NCBI GenBank assembly: GCA_902728285.1
Contig: CACVBU010000824.1
Location: forward strand, 575,307-639,306
Origin: Clytia hemisphaerica
Taxonomy: Eukaryota > Cnidaria > Hydrozoa > Leptothecata > Clytiidae
Direction: 5' to 3'
Length of the DNA stretch: 64,000 bases
Shown here: positions 1 through 11,829 of the stretch, in pieces
Layout of the letters: each line of letters begins with the position of its first letter
Position numbering within the stretch: position 1 is the first letter of the stretch
The notes under the pieces: model-generated
What the model was told of the DNA's origin: nothing
Seen by the model: the letters and a program-made list of their open reading frames with translations, nothing else
Database searches by the model: none
Position numbers and translations under genes: made by a program

Positions 1-600
1 GCTAATTACATGCTTTTATCAAACGTATTTCAAGGCATTACAAATAATATGGATAAAATCCATGACATATTATTAATATGGTTATGAGATTTTTATTACA
101 AATTATTAATATGTCAAACGAAAATGACATATGGTCCCGAGCATTTCAGTACTATTTACTATCTACTGTTTAATTTGGCTAATAAACTGTAATAGAGTCC
201 GATCATACCAATAGTAGATTGTAAATAGTACTGATGCTCGTGACCATATAAATATGTATGTATGTCTAGATTTTAAGACTTTAATAGTAAAATTGTAAAA
301 GTCTAGAAGTTGAGACTAAGAAAACGTAGGAAAGGTTATGAGATTTTTATAGCTTTTTTTTATTTTTATAACTTTCCTTTCATTTTATTTTCTAGGAACA
401 TTTAATGATTTTATTTTATTTATATAATCTTCAAAATACATGTTGACACCCACTGTATATCAATTTTTTATTTTCTAGGAACATTTAATGATTTTATTTT
501 ATTTAATCTTCATGCAAAGAAAAAAGTGTTCTGATTGTAAGGTTCTTAAAAAAACTTGTTTGTTGTTATAAAAATAACTGTTTTTAAACTATCTGATTCA
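1..600. other. Non-coding left edge with small repeats
   Basis: No gene is visible here. The stretch is very AT-rich. Positions 130-249 form an inverted-repeat element listed separately. A direct repeat of about 34 bases (TTTTCTAGGAACATTTAATG and following) occurs near 388 and again near 472, giving an 84-base periodicity. Nothing else stands out. Confidence 0.5.
130..249. mobile_element. Short palindromic element (MITE-like)
   Basis: The left arm (ATGGTCCCGAGCATTTCAGT onward) is matched, reverse-complemented, by the right arm ending in AGTACTGATGCTCGTGACCAT. The arms are about 40 bases with a few mismatches, and the loop is about 40 bases. No coding capacity. This is the structure expected of a small non-autonomous DNA transposon; the family is unknown. 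Confidence 0.55.
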
Positions 601-820
601 ACTGATGAAAGATGAGAGAAGATCACATTCGACGACCCCAGTACCACAGCCTACAACAACCCCGCATATTTTTTGGAGCCAACGACTCAAATACACAAAA
701 ATCATCAGCAGTTATAACACGCAGTTAAAACACAAAAATCTACAAAAAATCTGGTATTTTTACTAAAAAATTAAGCTCCCAAAAACGCTACCATCATCTT
801 CTGCCACAAAATCACCAACA

Positions 821-1298
821 ATGGATGAGGATCCACCCAGTGATATATCATCCATTGACATAACATCAACAGAGACTCTACCAAAGTGTACAACTGCAAA
901 TTGCTTCGTTCCAGACGAAGCAAACACCCTTAAATGCTCCATGGTAAAATGTTCTCGTTTAGTTCCAAGTTCAAATACACTTAAACAATCAAACCCTGAA
1001 ACGCAACAAAGCAACCTTCATCTGTTCAAACTGTGTAGACATCTCAAAGGATATAGAATCATTATGTATGGAGAGCGACCAAGAAAATTTGAAAAATATC
1101 ATAAACGAGCATGATCGAACGATCAAAGAATACAAAAAGAAAAAGGCTGAGCTTAATCAAAAAGTGAAAACTCTTAAAACAAAGAATAAGAGCCTAGAAA
1201 ACGAGTCGTACACTGTAGATGACTTCGAAAAAAAAATTAAAGAACAAATCGATATCCTAGGAGAAAGTATCAAAACTTCAAGTTTTTGTTCAATATAA
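821..1298 (+). pseudogene. Broken zinc-finger/coiled-coil gene, probably of mobile-element origin
   Basis: The frame opening at 821 reads an acidic start (MDEDPPSDISSIDIT) and then a cysteine cluster (C-x5-C, C-x4-C) resembling the first half of a PHD/RING-like zinc module. The matching second half (CSNCVDISKDIE) lies in another frame from about 1000 and runs into a highly charged coiled coil (residues from MESDQENLKN, start 1068) that ends at 1298. The module is therefore interrupted by a frameshift or small deletion between about 960 and 1000. Proteins of this layout are common as the first ORF of transposable elements in invertebrate genomes, but I cannot name the family. The tandem repeats that follow directly look like copies of its 3' end. 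Confidence 0.45.
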
Positions 1299-3405
1299 CA
1301 TTTTTTATGTATGAAAAAGTATTTGTTTAAATTTACAGCATTGTGTTTCAATGAATATCAGACCACAAAACCCAACAACTACAACTACCACTCAAGGAGA
1401 AGTCATCATCAGCTCCAAAGGGATGAAGAGAGGGGATGATGAATTTTGGCATGTGGGTCCACACAGGGGGTATCACATACAAGCAGAGAATAGGGTGGCA
1501 GATAATGCAAAAAGTATGTTATTATTTCGTAATTTTCAAATGACTGATGAAAAAGCTTGTTTTTAATGAATCTAAATTTATTATCTTAAAGTAAGTTTTG
1601 ACATGTTCCTTCCCTGTTTTTGACTTTGAAACCAAAATGCAAATACATATATGGCTATATTGAATAAACAATCACAATTACAATATATATAATTTGTTTA
1701 AATTTACAGCATTGTGTTTCAATGAATATCAGACCACAAAACCCAACAACTACAACTACCACTCAAGGAGAAGTCATCATCAGCTCCAAAGTTTTTGTTC
1801 AATATAACATTTTTTATGTATGAAAAAGTATTTGTTTAAATTTACAGCATTGTGTTTCAATGAATATCAGACCACAAAACCCAACAACTACAACTACCAC
1901 TCAAGGAGAAGTCATCATCAGCTCCAAAGGGATGAAGAGAGGGGAGTTGATGCGTTTTGGCATGTGAGTCCACACAGGGGGGTATCACATACAAGCAGAG
2001 AATAGGGTGGCAGATAATGCAAAAAGTATGTTATTATTTCGTAATTTTCAAATGACTGATGAAAAAGCTTGTTTTTAATGAATCTAAATTTATTATCTTA
2101 AAGTAAGTTTTGACATGTTCCTTCCCTGTTTTTGACTTTGAAACCAAAATGCAAATACATATATGGCTATATTGAATAAACAATCACAATTACAATATAT
2201 ATAATTTGTTTAAATTTACAGCATTGTGTTTCAATGAATATCAGACCACAAAACCCAACAACTACAACTACCACTCAAGGAGAAGTCATCATCAGCTCCA
2301 AAGGGATGAAGAGAGGGGAGTTGATGCATTTTGGCATGTGGGTCCACAGAGGGGGGTATCACATACAAGCAGAGAATAGGGTGGCAGATAATGCAAAAAG
2401 TATGTTATTATTTCGTAATTTTCAAATGACTGATGAAAAAGCTTGTTTTTAATGAATCTAAATTTATTATCTTAAAGTAAGTTTTGACATGTTCCTTCCC
2501 TGTTTTTGACTTTGAAACCAAAATGCAAATACATATATGGCTATATTGAATAAACAATCACAATTACAATATACCGGGTGCACCAAAAAAAAGTATCATC
2601 AGCTCCAAAGTTTTTGTTCAATATAACATTTTTTATGTATGAAAAAGTATTTGTTTAAATTTACAGCATTGTGTTTCAATGAATATCAGACCACAAAACC
2701 CAACAACTACAACTACCACTCAAGGAGAAGTCATCATCAGCTCCAAAGGGATGAAGAGAGGGGATGATGAATTTTGGCATGTGGGTCCACATAGGGGGGT
2801 ATCACATACAAGCAGAGAATAGGGTGGCAGATAATGCAAAAAGTATGTTATTCTTTCCTAATTTTCAAATGACTGATGAAAAAGCTTGTTTTTAATGAAT
2901 CTAAATTTATTATCTTAAAGTAAGTTTTGACATGTTCCTTCCCTGTTTTTGACTTTGAAACCAAAATGCAAATACATATATGGCTATATTGAATAAACAA
3001 TCACAATTACAATATATATAATTTGTTTAAATTTACAGCATTGTGTTTCAATGAATATCAAACCACAAAACCCAACAACTACAACTACCACTCAAGGAGA
3101 AGTCATCATATCAGCTCCAAAGGGATGAAGAGAGGGGATGATGAATTTTGGCATGTGGGTCCACTGAGGGGGTTATCACATACAAGCAGAGAATAGGGTG
3201 GCAGATAATGCAAAAAGTATGTTATTCTTTCCTAATTTTCAAATGACTGATGAAAAAGCTTGTTTTTAATGAATCTAAATTTATTATCTTAAAGTAAGTT
3301 TTGACATGTTCCTTCCCTGTTTTTGACTTTGAAACCAAAATGCAAATACATATATGGCTATATTGAGTAAACAATCACAATTACAATATATATAATTTTT
3401 TTCTC
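1283..3405. repeat. Tandem array of about six units of 370 bases
   Basis: Units share a core beginning TTTGTTTAAATTTACAGCAT at about 1322, 1692, 1831, 2203, 2649 and 3022. Spacing is about 371-373 bases for intact units. One unit is truncated to 140 bases, and one junction near 2575-2600 carries an insertion (CCGGGTGCACC). Each intact unit holds a splice-acceptor-like TTTACAG, a short open frame (MNIRPQNPTTTTTTQGEV) and an AATAAA before an AATATATATAA tail. The copies differ by only a few substitutions and indels, so the array is young. A second segment (GTTTTTGTTCAATATAACAT) precedes three of the units, near 1280, 1791 and 2611, so the amplification was nested rather than simple. Confidence 0.85.
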
Positions 3406-3600
3406 AATAGCACGTGCATTTCCACATTCCATAGAGTTTTCGCATAGCGATATTAACAGCGTCGTTATGACGTTTTATTAAGGTTCATGTCACACTTATT
3501 CCTTAATTACTCATGATGTAATTACTTAAATTCATTTTTTAAAAAGGACCATCTCAAGTCAAAACCCCCAAAAATCGCCTAACTTTTTCAAAAGAACTTT
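3406..3600. other. Short non-coding spacer
   Basis: Unique-looking AT-rich sequence between the tandem array and the arms of the large transposon. No gene or repeat recognised. The left end of the large transposon probably lies here, but no terminal repeat could be fixed. Confidence 0.4.
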
Positions 3601-3619
3601 TTTGACTTTAACAAAGGAT

Positions 3620-5020
3620 AAATAAATGAGGTTGACTTATTTTTATTTGCTACTTTACATGCTAACTCAAAATTTGTTCAGGTTCACAATGATATATACA
3701 TTATTGAGGTTAAGTGTTAAATTTAAAGAGATATTCTTGGTCAAAGTAGGGTTAAAAATAAGAGGTTAACTTGCACTGAGGTTAACCTAATGGTCCTTAA
3801 AGATGGACCAAAATTGGTATGAAATGTGAGGTTAAAGTAAAAATAAATGATTGGGTTTTACTATTTAATGATTGGGCAACAAGGTATGCTAGAAAAAATG
3901 AGGTTAATATTTCAAGTAGGGTGTAAAATTTGAGGTTATTTCACAAAAACACCCTAATTTTGAGGTTAACAATGATATTTCAGTCTAATTTTGGATATCA
4001 GACAAACAGTAGCCTATTATCAAAAACAACTAAACATGAAAAAATAACAAATGTTGTTCTTTTTATTTAACTTGACATGGCAAATATATCGAATTCATGA
4101 AAAAATATATTTTGGTATAAAAAGTGAGGTTAACTCGTATATTAACTTGAGAGGCACAAGAACCTGAGAAAGGGGTTGATTTTAAGCTTTCATATAACCT
4201 CATAAAAAGGGAAAATTGTGTGATAAAAATAGTGGGATCCATTATTCAATGGTTGAGGAACAAGGTAAGGTAGAACAAATGAGGTTAATATCTTAGTTTG
4301 GGTACCAAAAGTGAGGTTATTTGTGAATTGGGCTTATAGGGTTTTTTAATTCTTTGTTGTATACTTTAATGACTTATAAATCTGTTTTTGATATCAATAC
4401 TGAGCTTAAAAGTAAAGCTTAAGTCTTAATTAAGTCTGAATTAAAAATCTTTGAGGTTAACTTTTTATCGTAGTATACCTTAAACGTTTTTCTTTCAGTT
4501 GTTTAAGTTTGAAGGTATAAGCTAAAACATCCTACTTTTTCAGGTTGTTTAACCTCATTTTAAGAACCTTTTTGGTCTATTTCATTATTTTTTAGCTTAG
4601 TTACTTTATGAAAACTTTTAAAAAGTAATTTTGCTCCTGTAGCTTTAATAGAATAGAACTATTTAGGTCAATTAGAGAAGCAAATTTCTCACATTCCTTA
4701 ACATAGAGTTCTAATTTTAACCTCAATTTTTAACCCTACGTTAGAGCAAAGATTGTCAATTTCAAAAAAACCCTATTGATCTAAGCTTCTAGTATCATTT
4801 TACTTTTGTCCCATAACTTAATACACTGGCTAGCAGAAGATATGGTTAAGAATGTGAGGTTACTTGTTACCATTTTTTTAACCTCATGAATTGCACCTTT
4901 CTTGTGGGAAATCTCTAACCTTTTTTAAACAAGCTTGATATTTGAAGCCTTTTTGATGACTCCCTAATAATTTTTTCCCCAATGGGACATGTTCATTAAA
5001 AAAGGCAAGTTTTTGAGGTT
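3620..5020. repeat. Outer sub-terminal array, motif TGAGGTTAA
   Basis: The motif TGAGGTTA(A) recurs near 3627, 3704, 3781, 3830, 3899, 3933, 3963, 4126, 4281, 4313, 4454 and 4857, and as TTAACCTCA near 4551, 4720 and 4881. A variant TGAGGTTTC lies near 5015. Spacing is irregular (30-170 bases), so this is not a satellite. The same motif appears in both orientations at 11766 and 11797 on the far side of the transposase gene. Confidence 0.7.
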
Positions 5021-5118
5021 TCTGTGACATTTGATGTCTATGTTACAAGATTTTAGTGGTTTACCATTTCTTATCAAAGGTCAGATTATTCTGATGGTTA
5101 AGGTGAAATGTTCTTCTT

Positions 5119-6750
5119 GGATAATTTGGTAACAGAATTTTTTCCCCTTTAAAAGAACAAAAGATATGTTAGTTTGAACTTTTTACAGTGCTGGATAATG
5201 ATGTAACACCAACTTTTTCAGTTAAGCTGGATAATGATTTCTAGATCTACTAAGCAGCTTAACCTATAGATATCTTGAGTTATAGAACTTATTTAGGGTA
5301 TAATAGATATCATTTTGACACGAAAAGTTTGTTGAAATACCCACTGGATAATGATGTAACACAGCTTAAAGGTCACAATATGCTGTTTCATAATATCCAG
5401 ATATTGATATCAAAAAACATTTCATTTGAGTTAAAACCTGATGTTTTTATTGTACCTAATATTTTTAAATTAATTAGCAGAGTAAGGAGTACTGTTTGGT
5501 AAGAATTGGATAATAATGTAACATTTTCAAAAGCTACCTTGAAAAAGCTTGCATAATTAACTGTCATTCATACCTCTTCACATGTCTCACCATATCTATA
5601 ATACTTTTAAAAGCTCATAGGTTTCCTTCAGAGAGAAGTTTTTAAAAGTAGAAACCTTAAGTTTCGCAAAAGAAAAGGTACAAAAAATTGATATAATAGG
5701 CACTTTTTGGATAATTTTGTAACGTGATGGGTGAAAAATGTGGAGTTTTATTACCTTTTTATCCAATCATTGACAACTATTAATTAAGAAAACTATTCTT
5801 TTTAGGCCTTTATTTTTCATTGGCTATCTAAGGCTATTTTAACATTATTTCCAAAAGAGTAATGACTTGAACTTAAGTGTTAATTATTCATCATTGGATA
5901 ACACGTGATCAGACATTTTCACGTCATAATTTGCCCAAATTTTATTTGATTTAGCGATTGACCATCATTAGGGTTTTGAAAGGTTGAAGCTGTCTAAATC
6001 AATGAAAGGGTTAGAACTGAGCTCTCAAAAATAAGCCTTTAACTTACCTTTAGTTCACCTTCTTATATGACCTCCTATCAAGTGTTATTTGGTAAGATTT
6101 GGATAACTTAGTAACAAAGTATGCGAAAAATATGCGGTTTCATTACCTTTTTATCCAATCATTGACAACTATTAATTAAGAAAACTATTCTTTTTAGGCC
6201 ATTATTTTTTATTGGCTATCTAAGGCTAATTTAACTTTATTTCCAAAAGAGTAATGACTTGAACTTAAGTGTTAATTATTCATCATTGGATAACACGTGA
6301 TCAGACATTTTCACGTCATAATTTGCTCAAATTTTATTTGATTTAGCGATTGACCATCATTAGGGTTTTGAAGGGTTGAAGCTGTCTAAATCAATGAAAG
6401 GGTTAGAACTGAGCTCTCAAAAAGAAGCCTTTAACTTACCTTTAGTTCACCTTCTTATATGACCTCCTATCAAGTGTTATTTGGTAAGATTTGGATAACT
6501 TAGTAACAAAGTTTGCGAAAAATATGCGGTTTTGTTACCTTTTTATCCAATCATTGACAACTATTGATTAAGAAAACTATTCTTTTCAGGTCTTAATTTT
6601 TTATTAGCTAATTGAGACTAATATCAATTATAAAAAATGACTCTGACTTCAGTTTTGTCCATCGCTGGATAACAAGGGATGGAACATTTTGGATAATTTT
6701 TTCAACTTTAATTAAAGTACGGAAAATGCGAATTTGTTACTTTTTTATCC
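5119..6750. repeat. Inner sub-terminal array, motif GGATAA-n4-GTAAC (left arm)
   Basis: Fifteen-base motifs occur at 5119, 5193, 5346, 5508, 5709, 6101 and 6493 in the forward orientation. Reverse forms (TTACCTTTTTATCC) occur near 5750, 6141 and 6535, and a GTTACTTTTTTATCC form near 6733. Half motifs (GGATAAC) occur near 5895 and 6288. The two half-sites GGATAA and GTAAC are fixed while the four-base middle varies, as expected for a protein-binding site. Confidence 0.7.
5733..6595. repeat. Direct repeat of about 391 bases, two copies plus a partial third
   Basis: The segment beginning near 5745 (TTATTACCTTTTTATCCAAT) is repeated near 6136 and begins again near 6530. The first two copies differ by a handful of bases over about 390. 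Each copy carries one reverse and one forward GGATAA...GTAAC motif, so the duplication has multiplied the putative binding sites. Confidence 0.85.
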
Positions 6751-7160
6751 AATCACATAGACCCAAAATAAAACCTTTACCAAGGCCAAAAAACACCATC
6801 TTCAAAAAATGAAGGTTAGATTTCCTTTTGGGATCACTAGTTGAGCAAGTGTACCAAATTTTACCCATATTGGACTAACTTACAGACTTTGAAAACTAAT
6901 TTTTCAAAAACCTCTTATAACTCAAGATATTCGCGTTTAAAGTTTTTGAATTGCTGTCAAACCCTTCATAACCTAAAAATCCAGAAGGTCGATAAAGCCC
7001 TACTATTAGTTGTATGAAGGATCTAATGAAATTGATTCACCCCGTATCAAGGATGTTTTTTCTTAATTTGAGTTTTTTTGCCAACTTTGGTTCATTTTTT
7101 CCCATAATTACCAACTTGGTGCAATCCCCACAACAACAAACAAACAAACAGCAAACAGGG

Positions 7161-7243
7161 ATGACAAAAACAAAACTGGTGCCAGCTGTTCAGATCAAAA
7201 TGAACCCAGAAAAAACAAAGATGAATGAAAATGATGATCAAAG
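7161..7243 (+). CDS. Transposase exon 1
   Basis: Short basic exon ending MNENDDQ plus two bases of an arginine codon. The donor is AAG/GTTAGC. It joins in frame with the exon at 7531 to read DDQR-AQRPKKIQCQ, completing the first zinc finger (C-x4-C...H-x4-C). Start-codon choice between 7161 and 7200 is uncertain. Confidence 0.5.
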
Positions 7244-10200
7244 GTTAGCTGACTTTATTTATTTTTGCTTTTTGTAATACTTCTCTATTCTTATCAGTAT
7301 AAGATTTTATTTGTTTTTGGTGAGATTTTCATACAATTTTCTGGAAAATGAAGCATACTTTAGAGGTAAATTTTACAGCAAATTTTAGGAAAATTGTTCT
7401 TTTTCTCAAACTTCAGATCTAAAATATGTATTGTATTGGTTTCAAATCTTGAATTGACCAGTTTATAAGAACTTTATAGCAGATTTGCATATATTCCTCA
7501 TTGAAAATGGTCTATTTTTTATATTTATAGGGCCCAAAGACCCAAGAAGATTCAATGCCAAAACATCGGATGCTCTGAAGAGTTCGCTCATAGAATGCAA
7601 CTCAAGAGACATCGAACAAAATGTCAATTTCCTGCTCCAGAAAAGGTTCCAATCTATCAGGAAACACCAGACAACAAATTCCAATGTTTGAAATGCGCTG
7701 CAATTTTCAAACACAAGCCTGGTGTCTTTAAACATATCTCGAAGAATGTTTGTGAGAAAGTATTAGCAGAGAAGATTGAAACCTCAATTGAATGTGATGT
7801 TTGTGAAAAAGTTTTTGCAAGAAAAGCTCATCTTGTTGAACATAAAAAGACTCATACCAAAGTTCCATATGTTTGTCGGAAATGTTATCGTGAATACACA
7901 CGCAAGGACTATTTTCTCAAGCACATAAGGAGTTGTGATGACGTATTACCATCTTTTTCTCTTCTGGATATCAATAATCGCAATCCAACAGTCACCAGCC
8001 AATCATCACCAATGGTTATTGATGAGCCCTTCTCAACTACTTCTCTGTCGTTTTTAGATGATAATTCATCCCCATCATTTACTGCTCAACCAGCTGTCAA
8101 TGTAATCTCCTTCTCCAGGGATGAAGAACCAACACCTTTTAATGATTCATCAGCCACTTCTATACATCCTTCAAATTCTGCCAATGACCTACCAGCTGAA
8201 AGTGAACAAACTGTACCATCATTAAACCACGAACTTTTGGAAAATGAACATATCTCTGAAAATGAACACTTTGTACCACAAATTGAAAACTTTGTCTTAT
8301 CGCCGAAAAGTAAAGCCCGAAACCGACAAAGAAAAAAGAGAACCTTGGACTCAGTTATAAATGTTTTAAACGAAAAGATGGATCAGTCTATTTTACTTGA
8401 AACTGTAAACAATATAAGTATCAACAGTATTGATCATGAAGATTTTGAAACCATTACAAGTGAAGCTTTCATCAAACATCTGATCTCAATTCGTAATGAT
8501 GATAAAAACTTTGTAGCTCTCCTAAAAGATGCTTTTGCAGAGAAACTAGAAAATTCATCTTTCTTCAATTGGCTTTCAAAAAAGTTGCTTTTCAAATTTC
8601 CAAGTTATTTAAAAAGGAAGATTGAACGATGGGAAAATAACTCTATGCATGAAATGCGAGGCTCTTCCAGTTTGTCACTCGATGATCGTCAATTTGTGTA
8701 TGATCTCTGGATAGAAAACTCCATTCCATCAGTTGATTTTAGAAATGGACGGGATAATATTAAAATCCGCTACAACAAGTATGAACAACGTTATGCTGGA
8801 TTGACAAACAGTTTGGTTCCGGTGGAAATTAAAGAAAAACGACGTACTAAAGTCTATGTAGCATCTCGTCGTGTTTCAACATGTACAGTGAGGAAAATGC
8901 AAACCAAAATTCTTACTGAAGGAGGCATTCATATCAGCATTGGCCTTTTGAGTTACCTTAGACCATTCTTCATCACTGACCCCACTGATAAGGAAAAGGT
9001 CATGTGTATGTGCAAGCTTTGTTTGAATTTCAGACTGAAATTCAATTCTATGATGAGCCATTCTAAAAGTAATGGAGGCCAATCAACTGACTCTATTTCC
9101 TTATATTACATGGGTTCCTGCAGCTGCAGTAAAGGCGAAAATGGATATTGGACTCTTAAATGTGTTCAAGGGAATTGCAGCAGATGTAAAAACAAAAAAC
9201 CTCTTGAGATTCCAAAACTCACTGATGGAGATATTCTGAGTTACAATCAATTTGTTGTTAAAAACACATCTTATATATGTAAAAAGACAAAAAAGCTAAA
9301 AAAAATCAGCTCAAACTGTCAGAGAGACTACTCAAAATGATGTCAAATGTGTCCATGATGAATTGCTAGCAGGTTCAAAAGATTATCTCAAGCACAGATT
9401 CCAGATTGAGAATGACCGTCATCATTGGAAAAACATCCTTTACAGTAACTCAGAAACCCTCTTCCACATGGATTTTTCTGAAAATGTTTCGGGTTCTCCT
9501 AAATATGAGCCTCAGGATGCCCACTTCAGCAAAAAGCAGATTTCTCTTCACTGCACTGTTGCACATCAACAAAATGATAAAAATAGTTACATCTATCATT
9601 TGTCTGATAATAGAAAACATAATTTCAATTTTACCAAAGCAGTTGTTGAAGATCTTGTAAATCGCTATTCTGATAATGAAATTAACAGATTTAAAAGTGA
9701 CAATTGCAGCGAGCAATACAAATGTTTAAATGTCTTTCCTATCTTTCGTGATCTAGCAATCAACCACCAGAAAGTGTTCATCTACTATTATGGAGTTAAA
9801 GGACACGGAAAAGGGTTGGTGGACGCCATGAGTGGGTTTGGGCTTAAAACACCCCTGAGAAAGGCAATTGTTACCAATGACATCTTTTACGATAGTGCTG
9901 ATAACGTTTGTGAATTCATTTCCAATTTGATGAAAGATGATGATCGCAAACATTACAAATGTCTTGATATTGTCACTGAGGAGCCAAAAGAGCAGTTGCC
10001 CATTGGCGGCAGTCGAAAAAGTCACATGATCTCATATTTTCCTTCAGGTGAAATACAAATGAAAGAGGAGATTTGTTCTTGCCTGAAATGTTTATCTGGT
10101 AATTTTATCTTTTGTGAAGACAGCTCTACTGGGGCAAAGGGTAGGGTTGTCTGTAATAGTGGTGAAAGTGGTGATAGTTTTACTGATGATGATTCTGAGG

Positions 10201-10649
10201 CGGAGGAACAAGGTAATGAAAGCGACTATGAAAGTCAGAGGGATGTTGGCTCGGATATGGAGGAATATGAGTTATTCAAACATACTGAATATGGAAATGC
10301 TATCAATGTGGGGCAGGTTATTGCTATCTATTCTAGTGAGAATGTTAATGATCCATTTTTTTTGTGCAAAGTTCTATCAAAGGAACACACAAATGAAAAT
10401 ATAAGTGATGAGAATGATCATCATATTCCAGCAGATACTGACTACATGATCTGTCACTATCTCGAGAAGTCTTCTGAGAATTTTCGCAAGCATTTGATCC
10501 AATACAAACTTATTGAAAAACAAAAGATTTATATCACTTACAATCATGTACTTTTCCCAGAAATTCCAATAACAGATGATCTTAAATTAAAGATGGAAGA
10601 TTACCAATGGTTATCTGAGGTTGGGCTGACAATGACTGGACGACATTAA
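7161..10649 (+). pseudogene. C2H2 zinc-finger transposase-like gene, spliced, one frameshift
   Basis: Exon 1 opens at ATG 7161 (or 7200) and ends at 7243 (donor GTTAGC). Exon 2 starts at 7531 after TTTATAG, and the joined codon keeps the frame. Exon 2 encodes four zinc fingers within about the first 150 residues (C-x4-C, then C-x2-C types, each with H/H or H/C ligands). A low-complexity acidic/serine segment follows, then a cysteine-rich region (near 9000-9210), then an RNase-H-like core with conserved-looking HMDFSEN, FKSDNCS and GHGKGLVDAMSG segments. The aspartates in these are candidate DDE residues. The frame breaks at a run of eight A near 9298-9305 and resumes to 10649. Both halves are otherwise intact over about 1,000 codons. 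Similar uncharacterised transposon proteins are frequent in cnidarian and other invertebrate genomes. The frameshift could be real decay or a sequencing error in the A run. Confidence 0.7.
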
Positions 10650-10913
10650 ATTTTTTTAAATTCTTGACCATTTTGAGTGTGTTTCATGAATGTTCTTGTA
10701 TTTTGTAAAGATGATTTGAATTTTAGTTTTGAAGTTCTAAACTATATGTCTATTTTCATATGTCCCAATGCAAACAGGTTTAACTTTTGAAATATATATT
10801 TTTTTTGTTTTGTTCTTGTTTTCTCATACCTTTTACTTTGTTATTTTTGATTAGCAAGAGGAACGCGATATGATAAAACTTTGTTAAATTTTCACTTTTA
10901 TCACTAGCTGCTT

Positions 10914-11629
10914 GTTACTTTGTTATCCAAATAGTACTAATTTAAGAATGGGCTTTCAGAATTTATAGTAAAATTTATAATTCTCTAATGTTATTCATAA
11001 TTTTATATTACTAGTATATATTTCGTATCGTTTTCTCACCATAGTGTTTGAGTGGAAGTTCTGTTTTCTTTTATCTATGTTATCATGTTATCCAGACCAT
11101 GTCCCATTAATAAAAATCAAAAATTTGAAAGCACTTATATCTGTTTAACATTTGTCTATGCTTTAAATGATAGCAAACCTAAATTTCTAGTTTTTGCAAC
11201 CAAAAGTGCTAGTAATGATAGGTGACAGTTTTGTTACAAATTATCCAAAAAGCCCCAATTAATGAAAATGTTAGCGTTATTTAGGGATTTCAATATCTTA
11301 TATGCCTTGTTTATTATATAATGTTCAAGTTTTGATGTTCTATGTTCTATAATATTGAAGTTATTGAAAGATTATGATTTTCTGACTATGTTACTTCATT
11401 ATCCCATATCTTTGTTACCATTCAACAAAACCTGTCCGAATAACAACAGGTGATAGTTAACATACTAAGCTTTGAAAATTTAAATCAATTTTCATGCATT
11501 CTTCAAAAAGTCATTTTCCAGGTCAAGGTGAATTAAAAAGTTACATTATTATCCATTCTTGGTAAACTAACAACAAAAAGTGAAATTTTGTCCTTTCAGG
11601 GGCTTTGTTACCATGTTACCTAATTATCC
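10914..11629. repeat. Inner sub-terminal array, mirror orientation (right arm)
   Basis: GTTAC-n4-TTATCC motifs at about 10914, 11232 (one base shorter), 11389, 11540 and 11615, plus a variant near 11079. All are the reverse complement of the forward motif in the left arm. With the two TGAGGTTAA motifs at 11766-11805 this mirrors the order of the left arm. Confidence 0.7.
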
Positions 11630-11829
11630 AGCAAATTTCATAGACTTTGAGACAATATTTATTGATTTATTAAACAAAAAACGATTTTTCCAACTTTTTG
11701 ACATGTCACAGGGCTTGCCTTTTTTAATGAACATGTCCAATGATTCAATAAGCGTCTCTATATTTTGAGGTTAACAAAAGTCTATAAATTGTCATATTAA
11801 CCTCAAATAACAAACCTTTTTCAAGTTTT

